Shown here piece after piece: positions 1 to 8,200 of a DNA stretch of 41,175 bases. The notes under the pieces are model-generated. The model ran no database searches and was not told where the DNA came from. It worked only from the letters and a program-made list of their open reading frames with translations. Source of the DNA: Actinomycetes bacterium (GTDB taxonomy: Bacteria; Actinomycetota; Acidimicrobiia; Acidimicrobiales; Bog-793); the NCBI GenBank assembly GCA_021796455.1, contig JAKACA010000010.1, forward strand, positions 1-41,175, written 5' to 3'. Every line of letters starts with the position of its first letter. Within the stretch, counting starts at the first letter, position 1. A program made the translations under genes and the position numbers.

Positions 1-385
1 CCGTAGCTACGCGGACCGCTGCGACGTCGAGTCGCATCTGCGCCACGAGCTCGTCACCGTTCGCGAACCGAGCCTGCGCCCTCACCAAGGTTCCGAAGCT
101 CAGCTTCACGTGCTCGCCGTAGATGTCCTCGTCGAAGTCCAGGAGGAACGCTTCGACAAGCCTGGTCCCCTCGCGGTTGTAGTACGTGGGCCTCGTGCCA
201 ACCGATATGGCCGCAACCACGCGCCGGCCATCTTCGAGCTCGCACCACCCCGCATAGACGCCGTCGGCCGGAACAGACATCGGACCCTGCAGGTCCACAT
301 TCGCGGTTGGATAGCCGAGCTCTCGTCCCCGACCGTCACCGTGGACTACGACACCCTCGAGGACCAAGTCCCTCCCGTCGCACAT
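1..385 (-). CDS. Riboflavin kinase domain protein, partial (3' end outside window)
   Basis: Riboflavin kinase makes FMN from riboflavin and ATP. The minus strand reads through the family motif GRELGYPTANV, then a PADGVYAGW block, SVGTRPTYY and a FDEDIYGEHVKLSF block, which is the RibF C-terminal fold in order. In most bacteria this domain follows an FAD-synthetase domain of about 180 residues. Here an in-frame TGA lies only eight codons before the ATG at 385, and the DNA further upstream is the divergent HMG-CoA lyase-like gene. The protein therefore starts only about 20 residues before the PTAN motif. The start is uncertain because no good Shine-Dalgarno site is visible. At least 128 residues are present and the frame is open at the window edge, so a fused downstream domain cannot be excluded. 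Confidence 0.85.
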   Translation of the reverse strand, partial: MCDGRDLVLEGVVVHGDGRGRELGYPTANVDLQGPMSVPADGVYAGWCELEDGRRVVAAISVGTRPTYYNREGTRLVEAFLLDFDEDIYGEHVKLSFGTLVRAQARFANGDELVAQMRLDVAAVRVAT

Positions 386-431
386 GAGGATGCAGGCTAA
401 TGCGGACAGTCACCCGGCTATCGTGCCGCGC

Positions 432-1385
432 ATGGACCGAGCTGATCGGCGCACTGTGCCGGGATCGTCCCGCGTGCTACCGCGTCAAGTCACCATCAGG
501 GAAGTGGGGCCCCGGGACGGTCTCCAGTCCGAGCGGCCGATCAGTCCGGCCGAGCGCGCCGCGGTTGTAGACCAGCTGGCACGAGCGGGTTGCAGGCACA
601 TCGAAGCCGTGAGCTTCGTCTCGGAACGGCTCGTACCGGCCATGGCCGGCGCTGGTGAGGTGCTAGCCCTCGTGACCACCCGCGAGACGATCCGACTAAG
701 TGCCCTTGTCGCAAACCTCCGCGGTGCGGTAGCTGCCCTAGACGCCGGGGTCGATGAGCTTGCGGCCACGATCTCGGCGTCCCCGATCTACAACGAGCTG
801 AATGTCCACCGGTCCGTAGCCGAGTCCCTTGACCAGATAGAGGCGATCTGTGAGCGCGCAGCTGGAGTTGGGGTCCCGGTCGATGTGATCGTGTCGTGCG
901 CCTTCGGCTCCCCCTATGAGGGGGACCTCCCGGCCGCTGAGGTGAACGATCTCTGTCGACGGCTCCGAGAGGCAGGAGCTGTCACTGCTACCCTTGCCGA
1001 CACCACTGGGATGGCAACTCCCCGGCTCGTCACCGAGCTCGTGGACCTTACCGGACCTGATGTAGGCCTCCATCTCCACGATACCCGCGGGACGGCGCTC
1101 CTCAATGCCTACGCAGGCCTCCAGGCCGGAGTGACGCGCTTCGACAGCGCGGCGGGGGGTTTCGGCGGTTCACCTTTCGCCGCGGGCGCGGGTGGCAATC
1201 TCGGGACCGAGGATTTGGTTGCGCTGCTCGATGATCTCGGAATCATCTCGGGTGTCAATCTCGACGCCGTCGCTGACACGGCCAGGGTGATCGCGAGTCT
1301 CGTGGGTCACGCCGTTCCGAGCCGGGTTTCGGCGGTTGGTGCACGGACGAGACCGAGGGGATCCGGCGATTACGCCCCGAAGTGA
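432..1385 (+). CDS. HMG-CoA lyase-like protein (DRE-TIM aldolase family)
   Basis: Hydroxymethylglutaryl-CoA lyase cleaves HMG-CoA to acetoacetate and acetyl-CoA in leucine breakdown. The N-terminal REVGPRDGLQSE motif, the LADTTGMATP strand, the metal-binding LHLHDTRG and a GNLGTEDLV helix are all present in the right order for a TIM-barrel lyase of about 317 residues. The catalytic cysteine loop of the family (GGCPFA) reads GGSPFA here, so the usual Cys is Ser (codon 1170-1172). I place the start at the ATG at 432; the frame is open back to 384, but that would overlap the divergent riboflavin kinase start. No other leucine-pathway gene is nearby. It could be a low-activity lyase or act on a different 3-hydroxyacyl-CoA. 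Confidence 0.85.
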   Translation: MDRADRRTVPGSSRVLPRQVTIREVGPRDGLQSERPISPAERAAVVDQLARAGCRHIEAVSFVSERLVPAMAGAGEVLALVTTRETIRLSALVANLRGAVAALDAGVDELAATISASPIYNELNVHRSVAESLDQIEAICERAAGVGVPVDVIVSCAFGSPYEGDLPAAEVNDLCRRLREAGAVTATLADTTGMATPRLVTELVDLTGPDVGLHLHDTRGTALLNAYAGLQAGVTRFDSAAGGFGGSPFAAGAGGNLGTEDLVALLDDLGIISGVNLDAVADTARVIASLVGHAVPSRVSAVGARTRPRGSGDYAPK

Positions 1386-1536
1386 GGCCCACCCTCAGCC
1401 GCATGGTGACATATCCTCCACTAACCATGCAGGCCGGGATATGCTGAAGCACCTGCAGGGTGCGGATGGGCCATGCGGATGAGCTGCCAGTCTCCCCCGC
1501 AACTAGAAAACGTCGGCACCGCGAAGGAGCAGGTGA

Positions 1537-2640
1537 TTGGAGCAGGATCGGTCTGGGTTCCGGACTCGCTTGACTGACCATCTACCGGTCGCAGTCACAA
1601 CTACGTTGGGTCTGTTCCTGGTGAGCGATGGCGTCGCCGACGGACCGTACCTGAAGGGTCACCGCGTCACGGCATTTCTCCAGTCAGGCTCTGCATACCT
1701 CGCAGCTACGGTTGGCCAGGGTGGTGAGGTGGCGATCTGGTGTTCCGATGATGACGGGCAGAGCTGGTCCGAGCACGCGCTTGGTGCATCCGATATAGAG
1801 AGCGGCCCCGGACCGAGACAGGTGCTGCAGCTGCAGCATGACGCCGGCGCTCCCTCAGCTGCTGCGGTCCGGCCGTTTTATGTCGGCATCGAACCGGCTG
1901 GGATGTTGCGCTCCGTCGATGGCACATGCTTTGATCAAGTCGGGACGCTCGAGGACAATTTCGACCGGACCGGTTGGGAGAGCAAGGCCGGAGAGGGGAT
2001 CAACACTGTCCTCACTCATGTGGATCGACCTGGTCGGATCATCGTTGCCGCGGGGGGAGCCGGGGTGTACCGATCTGACGACGGCGGCGGTACCTGGCAG
2101 GCGCGCAACGGCGGAATCGCGATGCGCTCGGTAGACGGTACTGACCTAGCCGCGCGCCATGTGTACAAGGTCGCCTTCGACGCCTCGGGCCCTGACTGCG
2201 TCTTTGCGCAGACGGATACGGGCACGTACCGCTCCGACAGTGCCGGCGACAGCTGGACGAGCGTAGGACGCTCGGGGGAAGTAGGCGGGCTGCCGTCTGA
2301 TTTCGGCTACGCCGTGGCGGGCCACCCGATCGTGCCAGGCACCGCGTACGTATTTCCCCTCGAGTCGAAGGCATACCCGTGTAATCCCGGTGGCCGGCCG
2401 CGCGTATATCGGACCACAGACTGCGGTCTCAGCTGGGAAGCCCTCGGCGTCGGATTGCCTGCTGTCAACGCGCACCTGACGGTCTTGCCCGATGCCCTCG
2501 CGATCGGCCCGACATCGCCTTTCCCGATTGTCTTCGGCACGACCTCCGGACAGCTTTTTGCCTCCGTCGACCAAGGTGAGGAGTGGCGACTCGTAGCCTC
2601 CGGGCTCCCGCCCGTACTCTGTATCCGCGTGCTCGACTGA
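1537..2640 (+). CDS. Asp-box (BNR) beta-propeller protein
   Basis: Five Asp-box turns of the form S-x-D-x-G-x-S/T-W are visible: SDDDGQSW, SDDGGGTW, SDSAGDSW, TTDCGLSW and SVDQGEEW. They are spaced through 367 residues as in sortilin/VPS10-like and photosystem-assembly-factor-like propellers. I chose the TTG at 1537 because AAGGAG at 1523-1528 sits at good distance. There is no convincing signal peptide or catalytic sialidase residue set, so it is probably a cytoplasmic binding or scaffold protein rather than a glycosidase. It is followed at 81 bp by a phosphoribosyltransferase, possibly in one transcript. Specific function not recognised. Confidence 0.8.
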   Translation: MEQDRSGFRTRLTDHLPVAVTTTLGLFLVSDGVADGPYLKGHRVTAFLQSGSAYLAATVGQGGEVAIWCSDDDGQSWSEHALGASDIESGPGPRQVLQLQHDAGAPSAAAVRPFYVGIEPAGMLRSVDGTCFDQVGTLEDNFDRTGWESKAGEGINTVLTHVDRPGRIIVAAGGAGVYRSDDGGGTWQARNGGIAMRSVDGTDLAARHVYKVAFDASGPDCVFAQTDTGTYRSDSAGDSWTSVGRSGEVGGLPSDFGYAVAGHPIVPGTAYVFPLESKAYPCNPGGRPRVYRTTDCGLSWEALGVGLPAVNAHLTVLPDALAIGPTSPFPIVFGTTSGQLFASVDQGEEWRLVASGLPPVLCIRVLD

Positions 2641-2721
2641 GTCGACGTTGCCACGATCTCGCAGGGCGAACACTGGCAGCGGGGAGCCAGATCTCGCTGC
2701 AGTGTTGACCGGGGGAACCAA

Positions 2722-3348
2722 ATGACCGGAGTGGTCGCAGGTGACACATACAGTGTCACGGTCGGCTCCCAGGTAGTCGATCTCCCCCTTGTGCAGGTGG
2801 CGCCTCAAGTCTCGATCGCACTTTTGATCTGCGTGGACCACGGCGTGCGCTTCGCCGAGACCGCGGGGCGTGAGCTCGCGCGCCAGCTAGAGCCCTTCGA
2901 CGTCGAGATCGTCGCGTCCGTGGCCACGATGGGTATCCCGCTTGCGATCGAGGTTACCCGTGCGCTCGGACTCGACGACTACGTGATCTTGCACAAGACG
3001 CCGAAAATCCATCTGGCCGACGCCATCGCGGAGCCAGTTCGCTCCATCACGACCGACAGGGACCAGCATCTCCTCTTCGACAGGGCTCGGCGTCGAGCAA
3101 TAGATGGTCGTCGCGTCGCCATCGTTGACGACGTCATCTCGACAGGTGGATCGAGCAAAGCCGCCCTGAACCTGATCAGGAGGATTGGCGGACAGCCAGT
3201 TGCATTTGGAGCGCTGCTCACCGAGGGTTGGCTGTGGCGCTCGGCACTCGGCGAGGACGCCACCAAAGTCCACGCGCTTGGATCGATTCCGCTCTTCCGG
3301 CATCGAAGCGACGGCTCCCTTGAGCAAGATTGGGGACCCGGGAGCTGA
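2722..3348 (+). CDS. Phosphoribosyltransferase (adenine/xanthine PRT-like)
   Basis: The 208-residue protein carries the type I phosphoribosyltransferase PRPP loop at residues 132-145 (VAIVDDVISTGGSS), two acidic residues followed by the glycine-rich loop, plus an earlier VASVATMGIPLA segment typical of the adenine and xanthine PRT branch. Such enzymes join a purine base to PRPP in salvage. The substrate cannot be read from the sequence. The gene follows the Asp-box protein on the same strand. A weak GGGGGA precedes the ATG at 2722. Confidence 0.85.
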   Translation: MTGVVAGDTYSVTVGSQVVDLPLVQVAPQVSIALLICVDHGVRFAETAGRELARQLEPFDVEIVASVATMGIPLAIEVTRALGLDDYVILHKTPKIHLADAIAEPVRSITTDRDQHLLFDRARRRAIDGRRVAIVDDVISTGGSSKAALNLIRRIGGQPVAFGALLTEGWLWRSALGEDATKVHALGSIPLFRHRSDGSLEQDWGPGS

Positions 3349-3525
3349 CCTTGGTATTCGAGTCACCACCGCGCCGCCAAGGGATCGGGAGCTTTATGGA
3401 GCCCATTGCCACCGGCTGGCGTCATGGAGCTTACCCATCGAACAGCAGGATCGGACGGTCATGAGCGCTGCGGCGACGGGCACGCGCGAGGCACGATGTG
3501 GTCGGTCACGAGGGAGCATCCTGGC

Positions 3526-3969
3526 ATGACACGCCACCGTGGCACCGCCGCCCTCGCCCTTGGTCTCGCGACGGCCCTGAGCGCGTGCGGGTCGACCAAC
3601 CGAGCCGTGGCGACATCTGTTGACGGCTCGAACGCGACTTCTGCCAAGCGTCTTCCAATCCTCGAGGTGGGTACCTACGCGGGGCGTGAGCCTACGACGC
3701 TCAGCTTCAGCGCTGACGGTGGCAACATCGTCACTCACCTCAGGTGGTCGTCCTGGACGGCGACCCTCGCGGTGGGGCACGGGGTCTCCAACCTCGACAA
3801 CTGTGTCCCCAGCTGCGCAGGCGGCAAGAGCTCGCCGGTGGCAACCGCGATCACGCTGATGCTGGTGCACCAAGGGCACTTCACCGTTATGACCGAGCGG
3901 CGCGACGGACAGACTCTCAGGAGCACATTCCCAAACGGGGGATGGCCGCGGGGCGCGACCGGCTCTTAG
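3526..3969 (+). CDS. Small secreted lipoprotein, unknown function
   Basis: Starting at the ATG at 3526, the protein has a basic head (MTRHRG), a hydrophobic stretch and a lipobox LSAC-G, so it should be lipid-anchored after signal peptidase II cleavage before that cysteine. AGGGAG at about 3511 supports this start over the upstream in-frame ATG at 3406. The mature part of about 125 residues has a Cys pair (DNCVPSCAGG) and a beta-rich look (THLRWSSWTATLAVGHG). I recognise no domain. Codon use is ordinary for the region. Confidence 0.7.
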   Translation: MTRHRGTAALALGLATALSACGSTNRAVATSVDGSNATSAKRLPILEVGTYAGREPTTLSFSADGGNIVTHLRWSSWTATLAVGHGVSNLDNCVPSCAGGKSSPVATAITLMLVHQGHFTVMTERRDGQTLRSTFPNGGWPRGATGS

Positions 3970-4177
3970 GTGACGTAGTCGGGCCTCGTGCCCGCTACCC
4001 AGGCCCGTCAAGCTTCTCGGTCGCGGTCACCCGCTCACGATGACTCGCCAGAGCGCGTGCAATCCGTGTCTGGCGACCAGCCGTACATCTCACCGACCCG
4101 TCATTTCGACGAGAAACCACCTGCCGGATCAGAACCGAACAGGTGACCGGCAAACTGCACACCCCGGAGGACATCGC

Positions 4178-5164
4178 ATGAGAAACGACACAAGCCGATC
4201 GCCCTGGCGACACCGCCGAGCTATCGGAGCCGCCCTGCTCGGCGCCGCGACTGCTGCCGCGGTCCTAGTCGGAGTCGCCGTCGTACCGTCTCTGGCGTCG
4301 GCCCCGAGCGCCAGGCACGGAAGCCCAACGCCGATACTGCAAGAGCACAAGGCGGCCGGCTACGGCGAGGTCCTGACCGATTCAGCGGGGTACACGCTCT
4401 ACGTGCTGAGCACGGAGTCCTCGGGCAAGCTCCACTGCACAAGCGGTGCCTGCCTCAAGGCCTGGCCGCCCCTCCTGGTGGCAAAGAACGCCAAGGTGAC
4501 AGGCGGCGCCGGCGTCAGGGGCAAGATCTCCCATGTCGTCAGAGGAGCCAAGTGGCAGGTCACCTATAACGGATGGCCGGTCTACACCTTCGTCGGCGAC
4601 TCACACCCAGGACAGGCAAACGGCGAGAACATCCACGCCTTCGGCGGTGTCTGGGACCTCGTCCATGCAGCGGCTACGACCAACGCCGCGACGCCGGTCA
4701 AGAAAGCGGCTGGCAGTGGCCCCGGAGCCACTCCTGTGCTTCAAGAACGCAAGGTCGCCAGCTATGGCGAGGTGCTCACGGACTCGGCAGGGTACACGCT
4801 CTACGTGCTGAGCACGGAGTCCTCTGGCAAGCTCCACTGCACAAGCGTTACCTGCCTCAAGCTTTGGCCGGCCCTCGAAGTGGCCAAGAACACGAAGGTA
4901 ACGGGCGGCACCGGCGTCAAGGGCAAGATCTCCCATGTCGTCAGAGGAGCGAAATGGCAGGTCACCTACAACGGATGGCCCGTCTACACCTTCATCAAGG
5001 ACTCGCACCCCGGACAGGCTTACGGTGGGGGCATCCACGCGTTCGGCGGAGTCTGGTACGCAGTCAGGGCGAGCGCCACGAGCAACGCCGCGACACCGAT
5101 CAAGAAAGCGGCCAGTAGTGGCACCACAACCACCACGGCCCCTAGTGGAGGTTACGGGTACTAG
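4178..5164 (+). CDS. Secreted protein with two PF03640-type repeats (COG4315)
   Basis: The start at 4178 has GGAGG seven bases upstream and gives a twin-arginine-poor Sec-type signal (MRNDTSRSPWRHRRAIGAAL, then an Ala/Val-rich helix ending near LASAPSA). Two copies follow of the 'secreted repeat of unknown function' domain, each with a LTDSAGYTLYVLSTESSGKLHCTS core, a second Cys in GACLKAWP or VTCLKLWP, and a WQVTYNGWPVYTF block. The copies lie 134 codons apart and are joined by an Ala/Thr/Lys linker; the C terminus is Thr-rich and low in complexity. The two Cys of each copy may form a disulfide. The family is exported; its role is unknown. An upstream in-frame ATG at 4040 is rejected for lack of signal logic. 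Confidence 0.85.
   Translation: MRNDTSRSPWRHRRAIGAALLGAATAAAVLVGVAVVPSLASAPSARHGSPTPILQEHKAAGYGEVLTDSAGYTLYVLSTESSGKLHCTSGACLKAWPPLLVAKNAKVTGGAGVRGKISHVVRGAKWQVTYNGWPVYTFVGDSHPGQANGENIHAFGGVWDLVHAAATTNAATPVKKAAGSGPGATPVLQERKVASYGEVLTDSAGYTLYVLSTESSGKLHCTSVTCLKLWPALEVAKNTKVTGGTGVKGKISHVVRGAKWQVTYNGWPVYTFIKDSHPGQAYGGGIHAFGGVWYAVRASATSNAATPIKKAASSGTTTTTAPSGGYGY
4331..5070 (+). repeat. Internal duplication inside the secreted repeat protein
   Basis: Copy 1 (about 4331-4668) and copy 2 (about 4733-5070) are offset by exactly 402 bp. They share long identical DNA runs, for example the 34 bases starting with ggtacacgctctacgtgctg at 4389 and 4791, and another run beginning ggcaagatctcccatgtcgt. Synonymous sites are identical in these runs, so the duplication is recent or is kept alike by gene conversion. 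Confidence 0.9.
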
Positions 5165-5186
5165 GGCCGTAAGGAGCCATGAAGCA

Positions 5187-5228
5187 GACGGACCAGCCAG
5201 ACGGGCGCTCCCGGCTGGCTGGTCCGTC
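5187..5228. terminator. Strong hairpin between convergent genes
   Basis: A perfect 14-bp stem (5187-5200 with 5215-5228) encloses a 14-nt loop that can itself pair a little. It lies between the end of the secreted repeat protein (plus) and the end of nrdJ (minus), where a bidirectional transcription terminator is expected. It has no long T tract, as is common in GC-rich actinobacteria. Confidence 0.7.
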
Positions 5229-5263
5229 GTCGTTCCTGGAACTAGATCGGTAGGGTCGCCGGG

Positions 5264-8200
5264 CTACGAACAGCCGCTCGTAGCCCCGCAGCTTGGGCAG
5301 GCGTAGCACGATCCGGCCCGTTGCATGACATTGCCGCAGGCATAGCAGAACGGTGCGTCCGGATTCTCGAATTGGCCGGGACGTGGCGCCGCTGGGTGCC
5401 AGGGCTCAGAGGACGTCGAGCTCCCCTTGGCACCTGTCTCGGAGGCGACGTCCCCGCCGGGGCCAAACCGCTCCCTCTCGATATCGCTCGCCTCTCCGGC
5501 GTCTAGATCCTCGAGCCCCGGCAGCGTCGGCTGGGTCCGCTCGTAGGTTGATAGCACGCCAAGCTCGAGCCGCTCGTCGAAGCTCAGGTAATCGAGGGCG
5601 AGCCGCCTGAAGATGTAGTCGACGAGGCTGGAGGCAAGACGCAGCTCGGGGTCGTCGGTGATTCCTGCCGGCTCGAAACGCAGGTTGGTGTACTTACGCA
5701 CGAAGGTCGAGAGGGGGACACCGTGCTGAAGCCCCAAGCTCACCGATATCGCGAAGGCGTCCATTACGCCCGAGAGCGTTGATCCCTGCTTGGAGACCTT
5801 CATGAAGACCTCACCGGGGCTGCCGTCTTCGTACTCGCCAACTGTGACATAGCCCTCGCAGTCAGCCACCCGGAAGGCGAAGGTGCTCGACCTGCGCTTA
5901 CGCGGCAGCCGGGCGCGCGTGGTGGCCGCAGGAGCTGTCACCCGTGAGATCTTGAGGGCATCTTCGAGCTCGGCGATCTTGGCTGTGAGCTCCGCCTCTT
6001 TGGCGCCAAGACCTGTTGAGCTCAGTCGACCGATTGAGCTCAGTCGACCGACCGCGCCGCCCGCGCTCTCCTCGCCAGAGGGTGCCGTCGCGCCCTCCTT
6101 CTTCGTGGTCGAGAGCGGCTGGGCGACCTTGCAGTTGTCCCGGTAGATGGCCACAGCTTTCAGTCCCATTTGCCAGGCGTCAATGTGCAGCTGCTCGACC
6201 TCGTCGACTGTTGCGTACTCGGGCATGTTGATCGTCTTCGAGATAGCCCCTGACACAAATGGTTGGGCAGCCGCCATCATCTTCACGTGCCCGAGGTAGT
6301 GAATCACATTGTCGCCCATGGAGCACGCGAACACGGGCAGATGCTCGCCGCGCAGGTGTGGCGCGCCGACTATCGACTTGTGCTCGTCTATATAGGCGAC
6401 AATCGCAGCTACGTCGTCGGCGTCGTATCCGAGCTTGCGCAGAGCGCGCGGGATCGTCTGGTTGACGATCGACATCGTCCCACCGCCGACGAGCTTTTTT
6501 GTCTTCACCAGGCCCAAGTCAGGCTCGATCCCTGTCGTATCGCAGTCCATGAGGAACGAGATCGTGCCGGTCGGGGCGAGGACCGTCGCTTGCGAGTTGC
6601 GCACTCCATGCTCCTCTGCAAGCTCCACCGTGTGGTCCCATGTCTCCTGGGCTGCCGAGAGCAGTTCGGTCGGCACGAGCTCCTCATCGATCTTTGCAAC
6701 CTCAGCTCGGTGCATCCTCAGCACCTGCAACATCGCGGCACGGTTCTCGTGGAACCCGGCGAACGGGCCCATCCTCGCCGCGGTGCGAGCGGAGGTCTCA
6801 TAGGCCGCACCAGTCATGAGGGCAGTGATCGCGCCCGCCCAGGCCCGGCCCTCCTCCGAGTCATAGGGCAGGCCCTCCGACATCAGCAAGGCACCGAGGT
6901 TAGCGTAGCCAAGGCCGAGCTCTCGGAACCTGCGCGTCGTGTCGCCGATCTTTTCGGTCGGATAGTCGGCGTTGCCAATTAGGATCTCCTGAGCGGTGAA
7001 TACGACTTCTACCGCCGCCCGGAAGCTCTCGACGTCGAAGCTGCCACCCTCCCTGATGAAGCTCAGCAGGTTGAGGCTGGCGAGATTACAGCTGCTGTTG
7101 TCGAGGTGGACGTACTCCGAACAGTTGCGGACAACAACGCCGTTTACCAGGTAGGAGTGGTTGCGCGCCTCGGAGAGGTTGTATGTGAGCTCGCGTCCCT
7201 CGTAGCTCCGCTCCGCAAGGCGAGTCGTGTATCTCGTGCCACCGTAGCCTCCCGGCTCACTTGCAGCGACCTCCGCGAGCAGGAGAGACTTGGTGGACAA
7301 GGTGAAACCGATCTCGGCGGCAAAGCGCCGGAGCGAACCGGCAGCTATCACCAGATTGGACGATATCTCATCCTCGCCGCGGGTCCGCTCGATGCGGCTC
7401 GACACCCCAAAGGTCGCGAGCAGTCGCTGAACTCCGCGAAGCACCTCCGTGGAGCTCGACTTCAGAAAAACGCGAGCGCCGCCCTCGGGGTCCCTGCTGA
7501 GTGATCCCTCAGTGTCGAACAGGCCACGCAGGAACGCCGCCGTGGCGAAAGGCGGCGCCTGCTCGATCGCCACAGGCACGCTCTGCCAGCTTCCGAACAA
7601 GTGCTGGAAGCCAAGCGAGCTGAGAAATCTCATAAAAGCAGCACCGCCGACACGTAGCCGCGCGCCTCCTGCGATCTCCTCACAGACCTTTGCCAACTGT
7701 CCGCCAGTGAGCTTCTCGAGCAAGAGCGCGTGACCATGGAGCACCTCGTCGCGATCCTCTGGCGAGCTGTAGGTCGTAGTGACGGTGCTTCCGGAAACCG
7801 ATCCAGCCCCGACCAGCCAGCCGAGGTAGTGGCCGAGCTCCTCGCTCCACTGCGTGAGGAGGCTGCTTGACTCCCCCGCTTCGCGCCATTTGATGCCTCC
7901 GACGCCATCCGATGGGGCCGGAAGAGCCAGATCGGCTTCGAGGGCGGGAGCCGGCACGTCCAGCACCTTGATGTCGTCCTGCGGCTGGATCTCCTCTGCC
8001 GGTACGTAGCCGCGATTGGTCGTGAAGATCCTGTGCGAGGGGGTGCAGCGCAGCTCCATGCCATTTTCGAACCGAAGGCGGACGATGTCGTTGATGCCTG
8101 TGACCATGATCGCTTCAGGATGGGAGAGGACCGCAGCCTCCACCGGGTTGGCGCCTGTGGCGTCGTGGGTATACACAGCGAACTGCTCACCACGCTTCGC

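Noticed and set aside
5179-5253. 24-codon frame after the secreted repeat protein
   Set aside because: The AAGGAG is only two bases from the ATG and the frame is filled by the terminator hairpin.
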